Assembly: GCF_000182925.2 (NCBI RefSeq)
Contig: NC_026501.1
Span: 4,939,917-5,003,916, forward strand
From: Neurospora crassa OR74A
Lineage: Eukaryota; Ascomycota; Sordariomycetes; Sordariales; Sordariaceae
Reading direction: 5' to 3'
DNA length: 64,000 nt
Numbering within the stretch: the stretch's first letter is position 1; each line of letters begins with the position of its first letter. The notes under the pieces were generated by a model, which searched no databases, was not told the origin of the DNA, and worked only from the letters and a program-made list of their open reading frames with translations. This document shows, piece after piece, positions 23,176-34,514 of this stretch. The translations under genes were made by a program, and so were the position numbers.

Positions 23176-24560
23176 ATGGTGACGATGGCACGGCACATTG
23201 GGCTTGACCCGAACAACCCCCAGTGGCACCGCTCTTCAACCTCACTCTCACGCCATCTCCTCTCCGCCCTCCTTCTCACAACCACCATCACCACGGGCGT
23301 ACACGCCTACACCCCTCTTTCCACCTGCACCCTCCAACACCTCACCTTCGGGCCCTCCTCCGACTTCGACATCCACAATGGCTTCGGGTCTAGCTCTCTC
23401 CTCGCCCCCATCCTCATCCCACGCGTCCCCGGCACCGAAGGCTCTCGCCTCGTCCAGCAGCACTTTGTCGATTTCTTTTCTTCCCAACTACCCGACTGGA
23501 CGCTCGAATGGCAGAATTCAACCTCCACGACGCCCGCAACTGGGTCCCAGCTTATCCCGTTTGCGAATTTGATTCTACGAAGGGACCCACCTTGGGCAAA
23601 GGCCGGGAATGTGAAGAGGTTGACGCTCGCGGCGCATTATGATAGTCTGTTTCGACCGGAGGGGTTTATTGGGGCTGTGGATAGTGCGGCGCCTTGTGCC
23701 ATTTTGATGGCGGTGGCGAGGGCGGTGGATGGGGCGTTGGGGAGACGGTGGGAAGGGGTTATGGCCGCGAAGGAGAAGAGGGAGGGAGGTGGGGAGCGGG
23801 ATGCTGGTGACGGGTTGGAAGATGAGGAAGGCGGAGAGGAGGAGGAGGAGAAAGGAGTGCAGATTGTGCTGTTCGATGGCGAGGAGGCTTGGGAGAGGTG
23901 GACGAATACGGATTCGACTTATGGCTCTAGGTATGTGGTTACTACTACTGTAGTGGGATGGATGTCGTCCTCTGCTGTGTTGGTGATGAAATCATTGGAA
24001 TCCGTACTAATAAACACATTATTTTTCTCGGCAGAGCACTGGCCGAAGCCTGGCAATCATCTCCATATGAGGCCTCATCAACCCACTCCAACCGGCTAGA
24101 GTCTATCAGCCTGCTCGTGCTCCTGGATCTCCTGGGAGCGGGCAACCCCCGGATTCCGTCCTACTTCTGGGACACGCACGGGGCGTACAAAGACTTGGCC
24201 AAGATCGAGACCAGGCTACGAAAGCTGGGAGTTTTGGAAACGGCTCCCGCTTCGCCATTCTTACCGGATAGCGAGAAGCCGTATAACCGGTTCACGAGGG
24301 GGTATATACAGGATGATCATGTCCCGTTCATGGAACGTGGTGTCAAGGTGTTGCATATCATACCCACGCCGTTCCCGCCCGTGTGGCATACTATGGATGA
24401 TGATGGGGAACATCTTGATCTGCCGACTGTGAGGGATTGGGCCAAGATCATGACGGTGTTTGTTGCTGAGTGGATGGATCTCGATGGGGTGCTTTCGCAG
24501 GAAAGCTGCGCTGCGCAGAAAGAGAAAGGCAGCGGGAGCATGGAGAAAGACGAGCTCTAG
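23176..24560 (+). CDS. Glutaminyl-peptide cyclotransferase (M28 fold) with KDEL tail
   Basis: Two exons, 23176-23930 and 24035-24560, give 426 residues (intron 104 bp, GTATGT...GCAG). The enzyme converts N-terminal Gln to pyroglutamate on secreted proteins. A hydrophobic N-terminal segment (about 29-45) serves as signal peptide or anchor. The animal-type QC site is complete: AAHYDS (His about 154), Zn-ligand Asp in GAVDSAAP (169), Glu pair in DGEEAW (236/237), Asp in LLDLLGAG (283), Asp in DDHVPF (345/346), and Trp-His in PPVWHTM (369/370). A Glu/Gly/Asp-rich insert (about 200-226) sits between the second and third blocks and looks like a flexible loop. The protein ends EKDEL, an ER-retention signal. 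ATG 23176 is the first in the frame; ATG 23185, three codons on, has A at -3 and is an equal candidate. The next gene, Swp1, is also an ER protein. Confidence 0.93.
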
Positions 24561-24964
24561 TGATACGGGAGGGCTACTTAGGTTTGGCTAGAATTTCTAC
24601 AATCATACGTTGAATTATCATGGACAAGAAATAATTACCTTGAAAACATACACCGTAACAGTGACTGTACCCGACGAGTTTTGAAGTTGAGAAGAAAGTA
24701 TGATTATATCGAATGTGTAAGTGATGGGAGTATTTGAGCGGACCCCGGGCGTGAATCAAGTAGTTACCCTCCACGTAATTGTCTTGGCGGATGCGGTACG
24801 TCCCTGCATGGATGGGAGCTCTGGCCGTCTGGAAGCTGAACGTGTTCATTGAATGCCCCAAAGTTTCACCACTGGCGCATCTACGAATTTACGAATCAAT
24901 TGCGCTTCTCCCTCGAAACTGTGCTCTGTTTCGACAAAAGAACTCCTAGCACACGTCAAGAAAT
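24561..24964. other. Intergenic, short spacer
   Basis: About 400 bp between two co-oriented genes. It must hold the 3' UTR of the cyclase and the promoter of the Swp1 gene. No other feature is seen. Confidence 0.5.
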
Positions 24965-26042
24965 ATGCGATTAACTCAGGCAATCTTGCTGCTTGCGGCG
25001 GGCGCTGCACAGGCAGCATCGTCTTGGAGCTTCGACGACGCCAGTATCTCGGTTGCTGCCAAGAAAGGCAGTGATGCTATCAAGGAGAAGTAGGTTCGCG
25101 CCCGAAGACCATGGGATTATATGCCCCATCCCACAGACCTCAATTACTAACGCCCGTTTGTGCAGGTTCAGTCAGAAGGCCCCTCTTACGAAACCCGTTG
25201 GACTTGGAAGCACCGATACTGTTAAGATCATCTTGACTGCGAAGGAAGATGGCAAGGCGAAGCGACCTCACCAGGCCTTTGTGACCATCAAAGAACAGGA
25301 AACTGGCCTTGAGGCCCCTTTTCCTTTGACAGTTAAGGATACCGGCAAGGCGGTGGTACAGATTGTGAGTTACTCCACGAAAGGCAAGATCGGATCGTTG
25401 AGAGCTTGGAATTAACAGTTCGACGCAATACAGTCCCAGAAGGATCTCCCCGTTCAATTTCTCTTGTCGCCCAAGCCCCTCAAGGCCTCCGTGGTCATCG
25501 GTTCGTTCGGTGAAGCTCGCGCTATCAACACCCCCGTCTTTGATATCGAAATCCAGACGGATCCCAACACCCCGCTGCCCAAGTATGAAGCGCCTATCCG
25601 CTACGGCAAGAAGCCTGAGATTCACCACATATTCCGCCCTGATCCGCAAAGCCCGCCCAAGGTGATCTCGCTATTCTTCGCCCTTGCTGTGGCTGCTACA
25701 GTTCCGGCTCTTTTCATCAGCGTGAGTTGTTATATTCATTATCCACCTGTCAACACGTGCAGTGTTGTTGCTAATGCTAACAATTTTTTTTTTCCTCGGC
25801 AGTGGCTTTTGCTCGGCGCCAACCTCAATCACCTGAGCAAGGCTCTCGGCGCCGCGCCCTTGTCGCATATTACCTTCTTTGGCTCCATCGTGGCCATGGA
25901 GGGTGTGTTTTTCTTGTATTATACCAGCTGGAACCTGTTTCAGATCCTTCCTGTTGCTGGCGTGGTGGGCATCGTCACCGTGCTGAGCGGCACCAAGGCT
26001 CTTGGAGAGGTTCAGAGCAGACGTCTTGCGGGGGAACGCTAA
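24965..26042 (+). CDS. SWP1: Oligosaccharyltransferase delta subunit Swp1/ribophorin II
   Basis: Four exons, 24965-25089, 25166-25364, 25434-25721 and 25803-26042, give 283 residues, matching yeast Swp1 (286). It is a structural subunit of the ER complex that attaches N-glycans. Visible parts: signal peptide (MRLTQAILLLAAGAAQA); luminal beta-rich region (SWSFDDASISV, then FSQKAPLTKPVGLGSTDTVK); IHHIFRPDPQSPPKVISLFF, the conserved approach to the membrane; and three hydrophobic spans toward the C-terminus (VISLFFALAVAATVPALF; HITFFGSIVAMEGVFFLYY; ILPVAGVVGIVTVLSG). Intron 1 has a perfect TACTAAC branch site. Intron 3 is 81 nt, in frame and free of stops, so its retention would insert 27 residues after the first span. 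Splicing is favoured by GTGAGT, GCTAAC and a long T tract before CAG. Confidence 0.93.
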
Positions 26043-27464
26043 GCAGCAAAGATGCACAGTTGGAGATCGATGCACGAATACTTCCACAATTAGGCGTCTG
26101 CCAGCGGTCAATGTGCGACTGACTTGTGTACACGCTAAGAATGGCTGGGGGGTGCTCAAGGTTACCACCCATATATACAACAGCGTGACTGATTTGATAG
26201 GCAACCCTAGAAATACAGACCATCTACCAAGAACGAGTCAAAGTTCCAAGTTGCCTAGAGCGGTGGCGGCTTGATTGTCTCTGTCAAGTCTGATGACGCC
26301 GCACATCGGCCATCCCACGACTGCCTCAAAGGAAGTAAGGGAGCATCAATGGGCCAAAATTACTTTTCACCTAGGAAACGTACCATAGTCAAGAACTGCG
26401 GGATTGTCACAAAGTGAGGTGGCTGGCAACGATCGCAATTTGAACCTCGTCTCCTTGGTTGCTTCGGTCACCTCAAACGGGAACGAAGTGAGACGTGGAT
26501 GGACCTGAATGCTGTGCGGGTTATGCCGATGGTTCCTTGCTGCCGTGCTTGGTGCCCGATAGGCGAGCGGAAACGAAAATGTAAGAGAGACGGTGTCTCC
26601 AATGCTCTGACTTCTTGAATTTCGCTGGTTTTTGCCTTTATTTAATACAAAATACTTCAATGTGCGAACTGCGTTCACGACGTAGAATCATCGATCGTGT
26701 ATTTGGGGAAGGCGGCGGAGGTTTCCTTTGACCTCAAAGAGGAGCTGCAAGTGGTACATACCCAGCAGATAGACGTTAGGCGATCCAGCCAGTCAATAAT
26801 AGGGGAAGCGCTAACAGCGGTACACTAGTGTTGAGGGCAGTGAACGGAGCAGGTTCCGAGTTGGGTGTCCACCACAAGGAACACGCCGACCGTCGCTGCC
26901 CCACTTTCAAGTTCCCTTATAGTGGATGTAAACAAATGCAGCAGCAAATGGACAAATGAGAGCTCCGGTTTCCATCAGATCGCGTTTTCTCCAAATTCCC
27001 AGCCTGCCGCTTCCACTTGCACCCACACATCCCGTTTTCTTTCCACGGAGTCGCATCCAAACCCGCTTGGCCCTGTCCCCTGCCAGGTGCAACAGCATTG
27101 TCGTTGGGCTCTTTGGGAACTCGCAACTTCAATCAATCGCGCCGCATTTCGATATCGCTCCCCGATTCAGCATGCGCACAGTATCTCGGTTTTCAGCTGA
27201 ATTATCAAGCGCTCGTTCCTGATCGCTGTGCTTCCTTTTCGACTCGACCATTCCCACGAATACACCTTCCATTGCGGCTACTTGCGACCCGCAGAAAAGA
27301 AAGCGCAACGCGCTCGAGCGGCGAGAGTCTTGCCGGTGTGTTGTCGCTGCTTGCGCCTGCCCTGATTCCGGGTTGGCTAGAGAGGGATACGTCCACCGAC
27401 CGTGACTGGACGCTGGCCATCACCACGCTCGACGCGCCCCTCCGACCTCGGTTCCCAACTTGCT
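26043..27464. other. Intergenic upstream of the spindle-pole-body gene
   Basis: About 1.4 kb holding the Swp1 3' UTR and the promoter and leader of the next gene. The frame of the next gene stays open upstream of its first ATG to about 27402 but lacks an ATG there. No RNA gene or repeat is seen. Confidence 0.5.
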
Positions 27465-30400
27465 ATGGACATCAACAGAAATACCAAATCCCACAATAGC
27501 AAACCGAAGCATATCTCTAGGTTAAAACGCGAGATGTACCAACTACGGCTTAAAAACAACCCCTTTGGCTCCCCGCCCTCATCCACCGGCGACCATGACA
27601 CGGTTAGCACCACCACCGAGGACCTCTCACGTAACCTGTCCGCCTTCTCCTTTAATCCCGACGACGAGGGCACTCGCAAGGCCAGCGAGGACTACAGGCT
27701 CCCTACCAAGCGACACGCTACTCGCTCCGGCCGTTTCGGATCACGGCAGCAACAAGAACAGCAACAGGCCACCATGCTAAACACCTCGGCCATCGGCCGC
27801 GCCTTTCCTGAATGGACCGGCCCAATCAACGACACGGCCCCAACAACACAGAATTTCGATGCCAATATGGGCTACAATCCATATCCCGAAGTTAAGAACC
27901 GCAAAGAGAACGTCCGCCCCATCACCGAGCTAACGGAGGAGCACCTCCTCAATTACGGGTTGGATCCTAAAAAGAAGACCCGTGTGGAGATGCAGCCTCG
28001 GGTTGAAAACGAATCCGACTGCTCAACCATTCTGTCCAGATCGCCTGGCCGGGGCGCTCGTCGCTCTCGTTTCAGCAACGCCAACATGGAAAACAGAGCC
28101 GCTTCACCAGAAGTTCCCAAGCGCTCTCTCCAGGATATCGTTTCCAAGATTCGTACTGAAAAGGAAGCCAACAAAAACCAGCTAGCCCAAAGCGCACTAC
28201 CACCGAAGCAATCTCGGCCTATACATGGCAGTCTCAATGCCTTCCTGAACTCGGACCTTGCTGCGGATCAGACTAATGCGGGCCCTACTGAAGGTCGATC
28301 TTTCTTTCTTCCGGCTTTCAGACATCTGCCCGACTGGACATCAGGCGCCCTCAGATTTGATGCCATGAAGGATGGTGTCCCTGTTTTCGTCAAGTCTGCT
28401 AAGAACGGCGTACGGCTCGGTCAGTCCGGCGACCACGAATCTATCAATGCTGTCGGCATTCCTGAGGAGGATGAGCAAATCTTTGTCTCCATGGATAAGC
28501 TCCAGGAGGAGGTTCGCGAGCTCCATGATCATGACGCCATGCTCCAGCGCGAAGCGGAGAAGCTTCAGCGAGAAGTCAATCAGCTCCAGTCTGAGCTTAA
28601 GCGTTACAAGACTAGGAGACCATCAGACAGTGCCATAGGATCAGACTCCGATGGCTCTTTTGGCAGACATGCTCAGGCGAATGGATACCAACTTGAGACT
28701 CAGATTGCTCAGCTACAGAATCGTCTCGATCAGGCCAGCAGGCAGGTTGGAGTACAAGACATCCACAGCACAGCACTCGCGGCGGAACGTGACGAAGCCT
28801 TGCATCAGGCGTCACTTGCTCGCGAAAGAGCGAAGCGACTACAGGTTGAGCTTGAGTCTACGCAAAAAGATCTCGAGTTCACCCTCCAGTACCGCAAAGA
28901 TAAGGACGCCCTACAAAATGAGAACATCACTCTGCGCACTACCAATGAGGAGCTTAAACTGAAGAACGAAGCTCTCTCGCAAGCGAACCAAGAACTTTCC
29001 AACAAGTACGACAAACTCCGACGGGAGCACCTATCAGCACAAAAGGACCTGGCTTCCACCCAAGAGGAGCTTGCTTCTTTGCGCAAGAAGTATGATGCTA
29101 TTTTGGAGGAGAAGAAGCTTATCGTCCAAGACCATGCGAGCATGGAACGTAACAATGAGACCTACTTCAAGGAGACCAAAAAGCTTCAGGCGCAAATTGC
29201 CGCCAGGGATCAACATATTGCCGATCTGAAGAGAGGAATCAACACTCGGGACCAGATGATCGACAACATCGGGGGGTTGACAACGAACACTGCAGTCATT
29301 GAGCTCAACGCTGAGCTGGAGGCCGAAATCGAACGTTTGAAGCAGAAGCTGCAAAATCAAGCGACCAGGACTGATGATAGAGATGGCTCGAGCAGCGCAA
29401 AAGAAAGCAGGATTCGTGCGCTCAAAGAGCAGAATCTCGAGCTAGAATATGAGAAGCAGAAGCTCCTTGAAGAGAACCAGCGGCTTCGCGCCGAGTATGA
29501 GGAGCTGAAGGGCCAGTGGATCGATGATCGTCATAAGGTGGTTCGACTCAACCAACTCCTCACTAAGAACAACACTGAGTTCCTGAAGACCATGAACGAC
29601 AATACCGAAGACTGCGTCCGCTTGGAGGAGGACTTCAAGAATAAGGAGGCATCTCTCCGTCAAAAGCTGGAGCGCCGGGAGGCAGCTATCAAGAAGGTCA
29701 AACAGTTGACAGCCCAGATCAACGAGATTTCACAAAGGGAACTTTTGGGCAAGCCTACAAAGGTCACTCGGATCATCGAGCCGAAAAATGGCACTAGCAC
29801 TGGATATGCTACGAACGATCTGACTGGCAAGAGCGGTACTATGAATGTTGACGACGACCCGACAACGGAACTTAACCTGACCCAAGGGACCGATTTTGCC
29901 AGCGTCATGGATAACGAGATTGCGAAGTTGAGGCAAACTTACCGAGATCTCGAAGATCAACAGCGACAAATCGAAAATGATAATACCACACAACCTTCTC
30001 AAACAGGTGATGCGGTCCAGTCTAAGAACCAACCGGTCGGTATCCTTAAGAAGTCGAGTCGATTTGGGTTTGACGAAGATACTGGCCGTTTCAGCGTTGC
30101 CAGTCACCACAGTGAAGACGAGTCTGTCAAAACTGCAACTACCAGCAAGAGCCGCCGGCCTTCATCGATGGGTGTTCAGGGTCAGGAAACTCCGCGACCT
30201 GCATCTCGCGTGCGGCGAAACTCGGACAACCCCACCATCACCACGCAGACCGATAAACAGTCTAGCCTTGGTCATTCGATTCCCGCGCTAAGCAAGGAGG
30301 CTCGCCGGGTACTGGATCAAATCTGCAACCACAAATCAGATAACTGCAATGTCTGTGTTCGTATCGCAGCGAACGGACATCATGTTAGCCCGTCCACCAA

Positions 30401-30875
30401 GGCTCCGATTACTGTCGAGGATATGAGAAAGGGGAAGAAGACTGTTCGCGTAGACAGACCTATCCCTGTCTCGGACCGCGCAGTTAAGGGCCATGGTAAT
30501 TATGAGGAGGAGCCGACCATGCGTCCCGCCATGGCGCCAGGTGATGCGCTTGCGGTGTTAATCAAGGAGATTAGCGATGAAATTGAGCATCTTCAGATGG
30601 AGCTGAAGCATATGAATGAGCTTTATTTCAGCCTGGACAAGTCTACCGGACAGCGCGAGCGTAGGCGGATCATGGGAGACATCAAGAAGCTGCAAGCCGA
30701 GCTTGAGACAAAGAGCGGGCAGCTGTACAAGCTGCATGATGTTCTTGAAGGACAAAAGAATGCCGGTCAGCTGATGGATGACTCCGAAATTGATATCACC
30801 ATTTTGAGTGATCTGCTTCGCGTTAATGGCGCGACTGAGAACCGGGAAGCTTCATGGAATGGATTTGATGAATAA
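27465..30875 (+). CDS. Spindle-pole-body scaffold protein, Ppc89/Cep57 family
   Basis: A single uninterrupted frame of 1136 residues from the first ATG (MDINRNTKSHNSKPK). Residues 1-330 are polar and probably disordered, with basic patches (SRLKREMYQLRLKNNPFG). A long coiled coil runs from about 335 to 770 with heptad Leu/Gln/Glu (EEVRELHDHDAMLQREAEKL), including the region matching the centrosome-localisation domain of Ppc89. The C-terminal part (about 945-1110) begins with a Cys/His cluster (CNHKSDNCNVC) and ends in a basic helix (STGQRERRRIMGDIKKLQAE). It matches the Cep57 microtubule-binding domain family. Fission-yeast Ppc89 is an essential spindle-pole-body scaffold; filamentous homologues act at microtubule-organising centres. 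The family call rests on these two remembered regions, and the middle could align with any coiled coil. Confidence 0.85.
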   Translation: MDINRNTKSHNSKPKHISRLKREMYQLRLKNNPFGSPPSSTGDHDTVSTTTEDLSRNLSAFSFNPDDEGTRKASEDYRLPTKRHATRSGRFGSRQQQEQQQATMLNTSAIGRAFPEWTGPINDTAPTTQNFDANMGYNPYPEVKNRKENVRPITELTEEHLLNYGLDPKKKTRVEMQPRVENESDCSTILSRSPGRGARRSRFSNANMENRAASPEVPKRSLQDIVSKIRTEKEANKNQLAQSALPPKQSRPIHGSLNAFLNSDLAADQTNAGPTEGRSFFLPAFRHLPDWTSGALRFDAMKDGVPVFVKSAKNGVRLGQSGDHESINAVGIPEEDEQIFVSMDKLQEEVRELHDHDAMLQREAEKLQREVNQLQSELKRYKTRRPSDSAIGSDSDGSFGRHAQANGYQLETQIAQLQNRLDQASRQVGVQDIHSTALAAERDEALHQASLARERAKRLQVELESTQKDLEFTLQYRKDKDALQNENITLRTTNEELKLKNEALSQANQELSNKYDKLRREHLSAQKDLASTQEELASLRKKYDAILEEKKLIVQDHASMERNNETYFKETKKLQAQIAARDQHIADLKRGINTRDQMIDNIGGLTTNTAVIELNAELEAEIERLKQKLQNQATRTDDRDGSSSAKESRIRALKEQNLELEYEKQKLLEENQRLRAEYEELKGQWIDDRHKVVRLNQLLTKNNTEFLKTMNDNTEDCVRLEEDFKNKEASLRQKLERREAAIKKVKQLTAQINEISQRELLGKPTKVTRIIEPKNGTSTGYATNDLTGKSGTMNVDDDPTTELNLTQGTDFASVMDNEIAKLRQTYRDLEDQQRQIENDNTTQPSQTGDAVQSKNQPVGILKKSSRFGFDEDTGRFSVASHHSEDESVKTATTSKSRRPSSMGVQGQETPRPASRVRRNSDNPTITTQTDKQSSLGHSIPALSKEARRVLDQICNHKSDNCNVCVRIAANGHHVSPSTKAPITVEDMRKGKKTVRVDRPIPVSDRAVKGHGNYEEEPTMRPAMAPGDALAVLIKEISDEIEHLQMELKHMNELYFSLDKSTGQRERRRIMGDIKKLQAELETKSGQLYKLHDVLEGQKNAGQLMDDSEIDITILSDLLRVNGATENREASWNGFDE

Positions 30876-31873
30876 ACCCGGACGAGACGGTGGCACTGGT
30901 GATGATGAGTTTGGTCAGGGGCGTTAGCATTTTCTTCGGAGCACATTGCATGGGTCTGCTTCTATTTCGCGGCGTTGAGCAATTGGCTTGCTTTTCTCCG
31001 TCTTAATGTCGAGCAAGGCGAAGGGGCTGTTACAAAAGCGTTTCGGCTGGTTTGCTATGGTATGGGATTTGGTCAGGTCTTTTTCTCATGAGGAATAATT
31101 TTGTTGTATGACTTTCCCCGTGGTTGTATCGGTCGCAACTCCGGAGCATGGTTCGAGTTATTTGGTGTAGGGATTATAGGAAGGCTACAGGATTACGAAT
31201 AGAATTGACAAATCCGTTTTGGGGTTTAAAAGAGGTTTGAGTCTTCCCGATGAACCGCAACGATTGCGTATACCATTCATTGTATTGTCCGCGAACCTGC
31301 CATCAACTGTTTCAGGAGCTTAGAAAGCAGGGGCATGGAAAGTTTTATGGGCTGTAGGTAGTCTGGTAGCCTTCTATTTTGAAAAAAGCATTGATCAATA
31401 GCGAAAATGGTCCCATCACAGTCCGTTATTACTGGAGTCAAATTGTTGCATGTCGTACATGGCCAGCTTCACCAAAGTCATGCTCGCTGTTGTTTGTTTA
31501 TGTTTATGTCCGTAGCCCCTTTCCTGATCACGAAGAGCCAGGCGTCTAGAAGCTGCTACCGGGCCGATGCCAGCTGTCCACCTGTAAGCCTGCCTACCTG
31601 CAGCGACACACAGTTTGCTGCCACCGGCATGGCCCGCGGCCTGAACTTCAGTTCCAGTTCACGACTTGAGGTACCTACGCCAGGCACGCGCATCCACCAT
31701 TAGATCGAAACCACTTTACATTCAGCGCGCCAAACGAAACACTTCTCCCACCCACCAACGTTACAACTCCAACTATATAACTCAGCTTTCAGCGCGCTTA
31801 TCCCAAACGTACTACATCAAACTATCTACGACCTCCTGCACTCAACAAACCCGAGAACGTAGAAGCTGCTAAA
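30876..31873. other. Intergenic between Ppc89 and Y14 genes
   Basis: About 1 kb of 3' UTR and promoter. The last 200 bp before the Y14 start are C/A-rich leader-like sequence. I see no gene or repeat. Confidence 0.5.
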
Positions 31874-32501
31874 ATGGGTGACGACATGGAAGTCGACAAT
31901 GCGCCCCTCTCGCCTCAGCAGGAGGATGCTGCTGCCTCCGGCGGCGCCAACGCCAACTCCGCCAAGGTCGCGGCCATGCAAACTCACACCAAGGCGACTG
32001 CCGTGCGCTCCATCGAAGGCTGGATCGTCATGGTGACCAACGTACACGAGGAGGCCGACGAGGAAGCCATCCAGGACAAGTTTGGCGAGTTTGGCGAGAT
32101 CAAGAATTTGCATCTCAACTTGGACAGGCGAAGCGGTTACGTCAAGGTTCGTTTGTGGCTGGGTTTCCATCTTCTATCACCTATTGGCGTAGGATTTCGG
32201 CGGGATGAAAATAAAGAGTCACTAATCATGTCGTTCCGTGATGCGCAAATAGGGCTACGCATTGATTGAGTATCCGACGCTTGAGGAGGCGCGCGCCGCC
32301 ATCGACGGTGCCCACGAGACGAAACTCCTCGACCAAACCATCCAGGTGGACTTTGCCTTTGTGCGACCACCCCCAGGCAAGACCGGCGGCGGCGGCGGCC
32401 GTGGTGGAGGTGGCGGTGGCGGCGGCGGACGCAACGGTCCTGGCAACCGCAATAGGGGTGGTCGGAGTAGGAGCCGCAGCCCCGTTGGCAGGGACGAGTG
32501 A
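31874..32501 (+). CDS. Exon-junction-complex RNA-binding protein Y14 (RBM8A)
   Basis: Two exons, 31874-32146 and 32253-32501 (intron 106 bp, GTTCGT...TAG), give 173 residues, nearly the size of human Y14. Y14 pairs with Mago in the core of the exon junction complex, which marks spliced mRNA. An acidic N-terminus ([17 protein letters not shown]) leads into one RRM (about 45-125): RNP2 is WIVMVTNV and RNP1 is GYVKGYALIEY, cut by the intron between Lys and Gly. The sequence [20 protein letters not shown] and [14 protein letters not shown] are highly characteristic of Y14. The C-terminus is a poly-Gly tract followed by a short RS tail ([12 protein letters not shown]), the site phosphorylated in animals. 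The gene for its partner PYM lies at 50972-51568. Confidence 0.95.
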
Positions 32502-33706
32502 TGACGGGATAAAGCATCTCGATGCGTCTTTGTCTTGCGCGAAAAATGGGATGGGAGGAAGGAAATACCTTTGAAGCCTGGGCATATGGCTGCTATATTC
32601 CCGCTAACTACAACATCAAGGAGTATCCAGGCAGCTCGAGTTTTCCAAGGATGGGTGGAATCATACTGGAATTGCAAGGCTTGCTGCAGCGCTATGTTGG
32701 TCCTCAACCGAACGGACAATAGCCAAAATGGATGGGAATTGATGAGAACAGAGGATACAAGAGTATTGGAGAGAGAGAGAGAGTCGGGTTCAGGTAGAGA
32801 CAACCTGTAAACCAAGAACTACGCTCAAGTAGCCGATGTGTCGTCAAAAGAAAGCAAAATCAAGGACACGTCGGCGCGTTGCCACGATCTTAACAGGTAT
32901 GTTTGTAATTTCACCCCTTCTCACATGAATTGTCACTAATTAAACTTTTTCTCAGGACATCAAATTGGCCTTTGTAAAACATTGCTGTGCAAAGGTGTTG
33001 CTGTGATGATATCCAGCATGAAGAGAGTCGGGGCTTGCTTGGATGCATGCATCAACTCTTCATTGGGTTTCCACACAATGATGAGTCCGCAACACCAGGC
33101 AGCGGCTCTCGAGTGAAAGACCGTCTGAGCCGCAGAAAGGCCCTCAAAAAAAAAATTGTATAGGTTGATGGATTCCTACGTGTGGTCCGTGTTTGTCTGA
33201 ACTTGTCGGTTGTATCGACACTCCTGGTGATCAACAGACAATCAATGAGCAAAAACTTATCAATTTTGAACCTCGCACCAGGGGTCATTGAACAAATATA
33301 CACAAGATTGCGTCGACGGCACAGGGGCTTATGTGACTTACACCGGCCGCACCTATCGCCTTGACCATTGGCACACGAGTCGCATGCTGTCCTTCCCATC
33401 AAGATCATATTATGGTCATCATTCTTTATCGTTAAGGTGATGAACCCACAATGCCGGAATTGGTAGGCTGTGACGAAAGCGCCGAGCAGGAACTCGTGTT
33501 GGGCGCGGCAAGACAGGAGACGTTATTCTTCTATGGATATTCAATTTCTTTGCATCTTAAGTAAACGGTTTGCTGATCTATTTTTTGAGCGTCTGCTCGT
33601 TCCTAGTGGACTGTGTACCTATCGAATTTTTTTTCCGCCCGAGGTCATGTTATAGCACCCGGCCCGTATAACTGGATGTGTTTTAATCGATGCTCTAGTT
33701 TCCTGA
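32502..33706. other. Intergenic
   Basis: This holds the Y14 3' UTR, a short AG repeat (about 32771-32785) and otherwise featureless sequence up to the broken IQ-motif gene. No RNA gene is recognised. Confidence 0.5.
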
Positions 33707-34479
33707 ATGGATCACCGCAAAGCAGTAACATCAACGTCCGCATCACCGGCAGGGACACCCACGCGGACACTATTAGAGCCATCACCGCCCGAGACTCGGG
33801 ATCCAAGAACGCGATCACGATCAGAGCCCAAATTTAATGCCTCTCGGACCAGATCAACCAGTACCAAGTATTACCTCTCACTTCCAGGGTCGGCCATTCG
33901 ACAGGGCTATCTGGACTATCTTGTGCCTCCAACAAATACAGAATTCGATCATATTACTACGATCCAGGCTGAGCGTGAAACGAAAAGGAAGCAGCTCGAG
34001 CTCCGCCGACGATGTTTCGAACAACAGGCCCAACTCCGCTCGAAATTTCTGCAGCCGCCACAGGATCATAACAACCCGTCTGCGCCCATATCCTCTCGCC
34101 GCTCCGGAGCATTTTCCATCGCCGACCGCTTAGGACTTACACGCCAAAGAGCCGACAGTAGTACTAGCGTTCGTACCAACGCTGCTGCTTTGGTCCAGCG
34201 AACCTATCGGGACTCCCGTGCCCCTCGTCAGCTCAGAGGCCTGTCTGGGCTTGGACCCTTCTACGACATGGAAGCACGCAGTGCCTGAGGCTCAATGGCG
34301 CGAGCTGGTAAAGTCTCGTCCTCGAAGCAACCTTGAACGGTTGGACAGTTGGAAAAGCAGATCGGGTGATGGGAAGTCTGGAGCAACACCCTCTTCCTCC
34401 GATAGCCGTTCATTTTGGTAGCACGGCTGAAGTGGAAGAAGAATGCAACCACTATTGCACGTCGTGCAGGGGTGGATAT

Positions 34480-34514
<35 letters not shown>

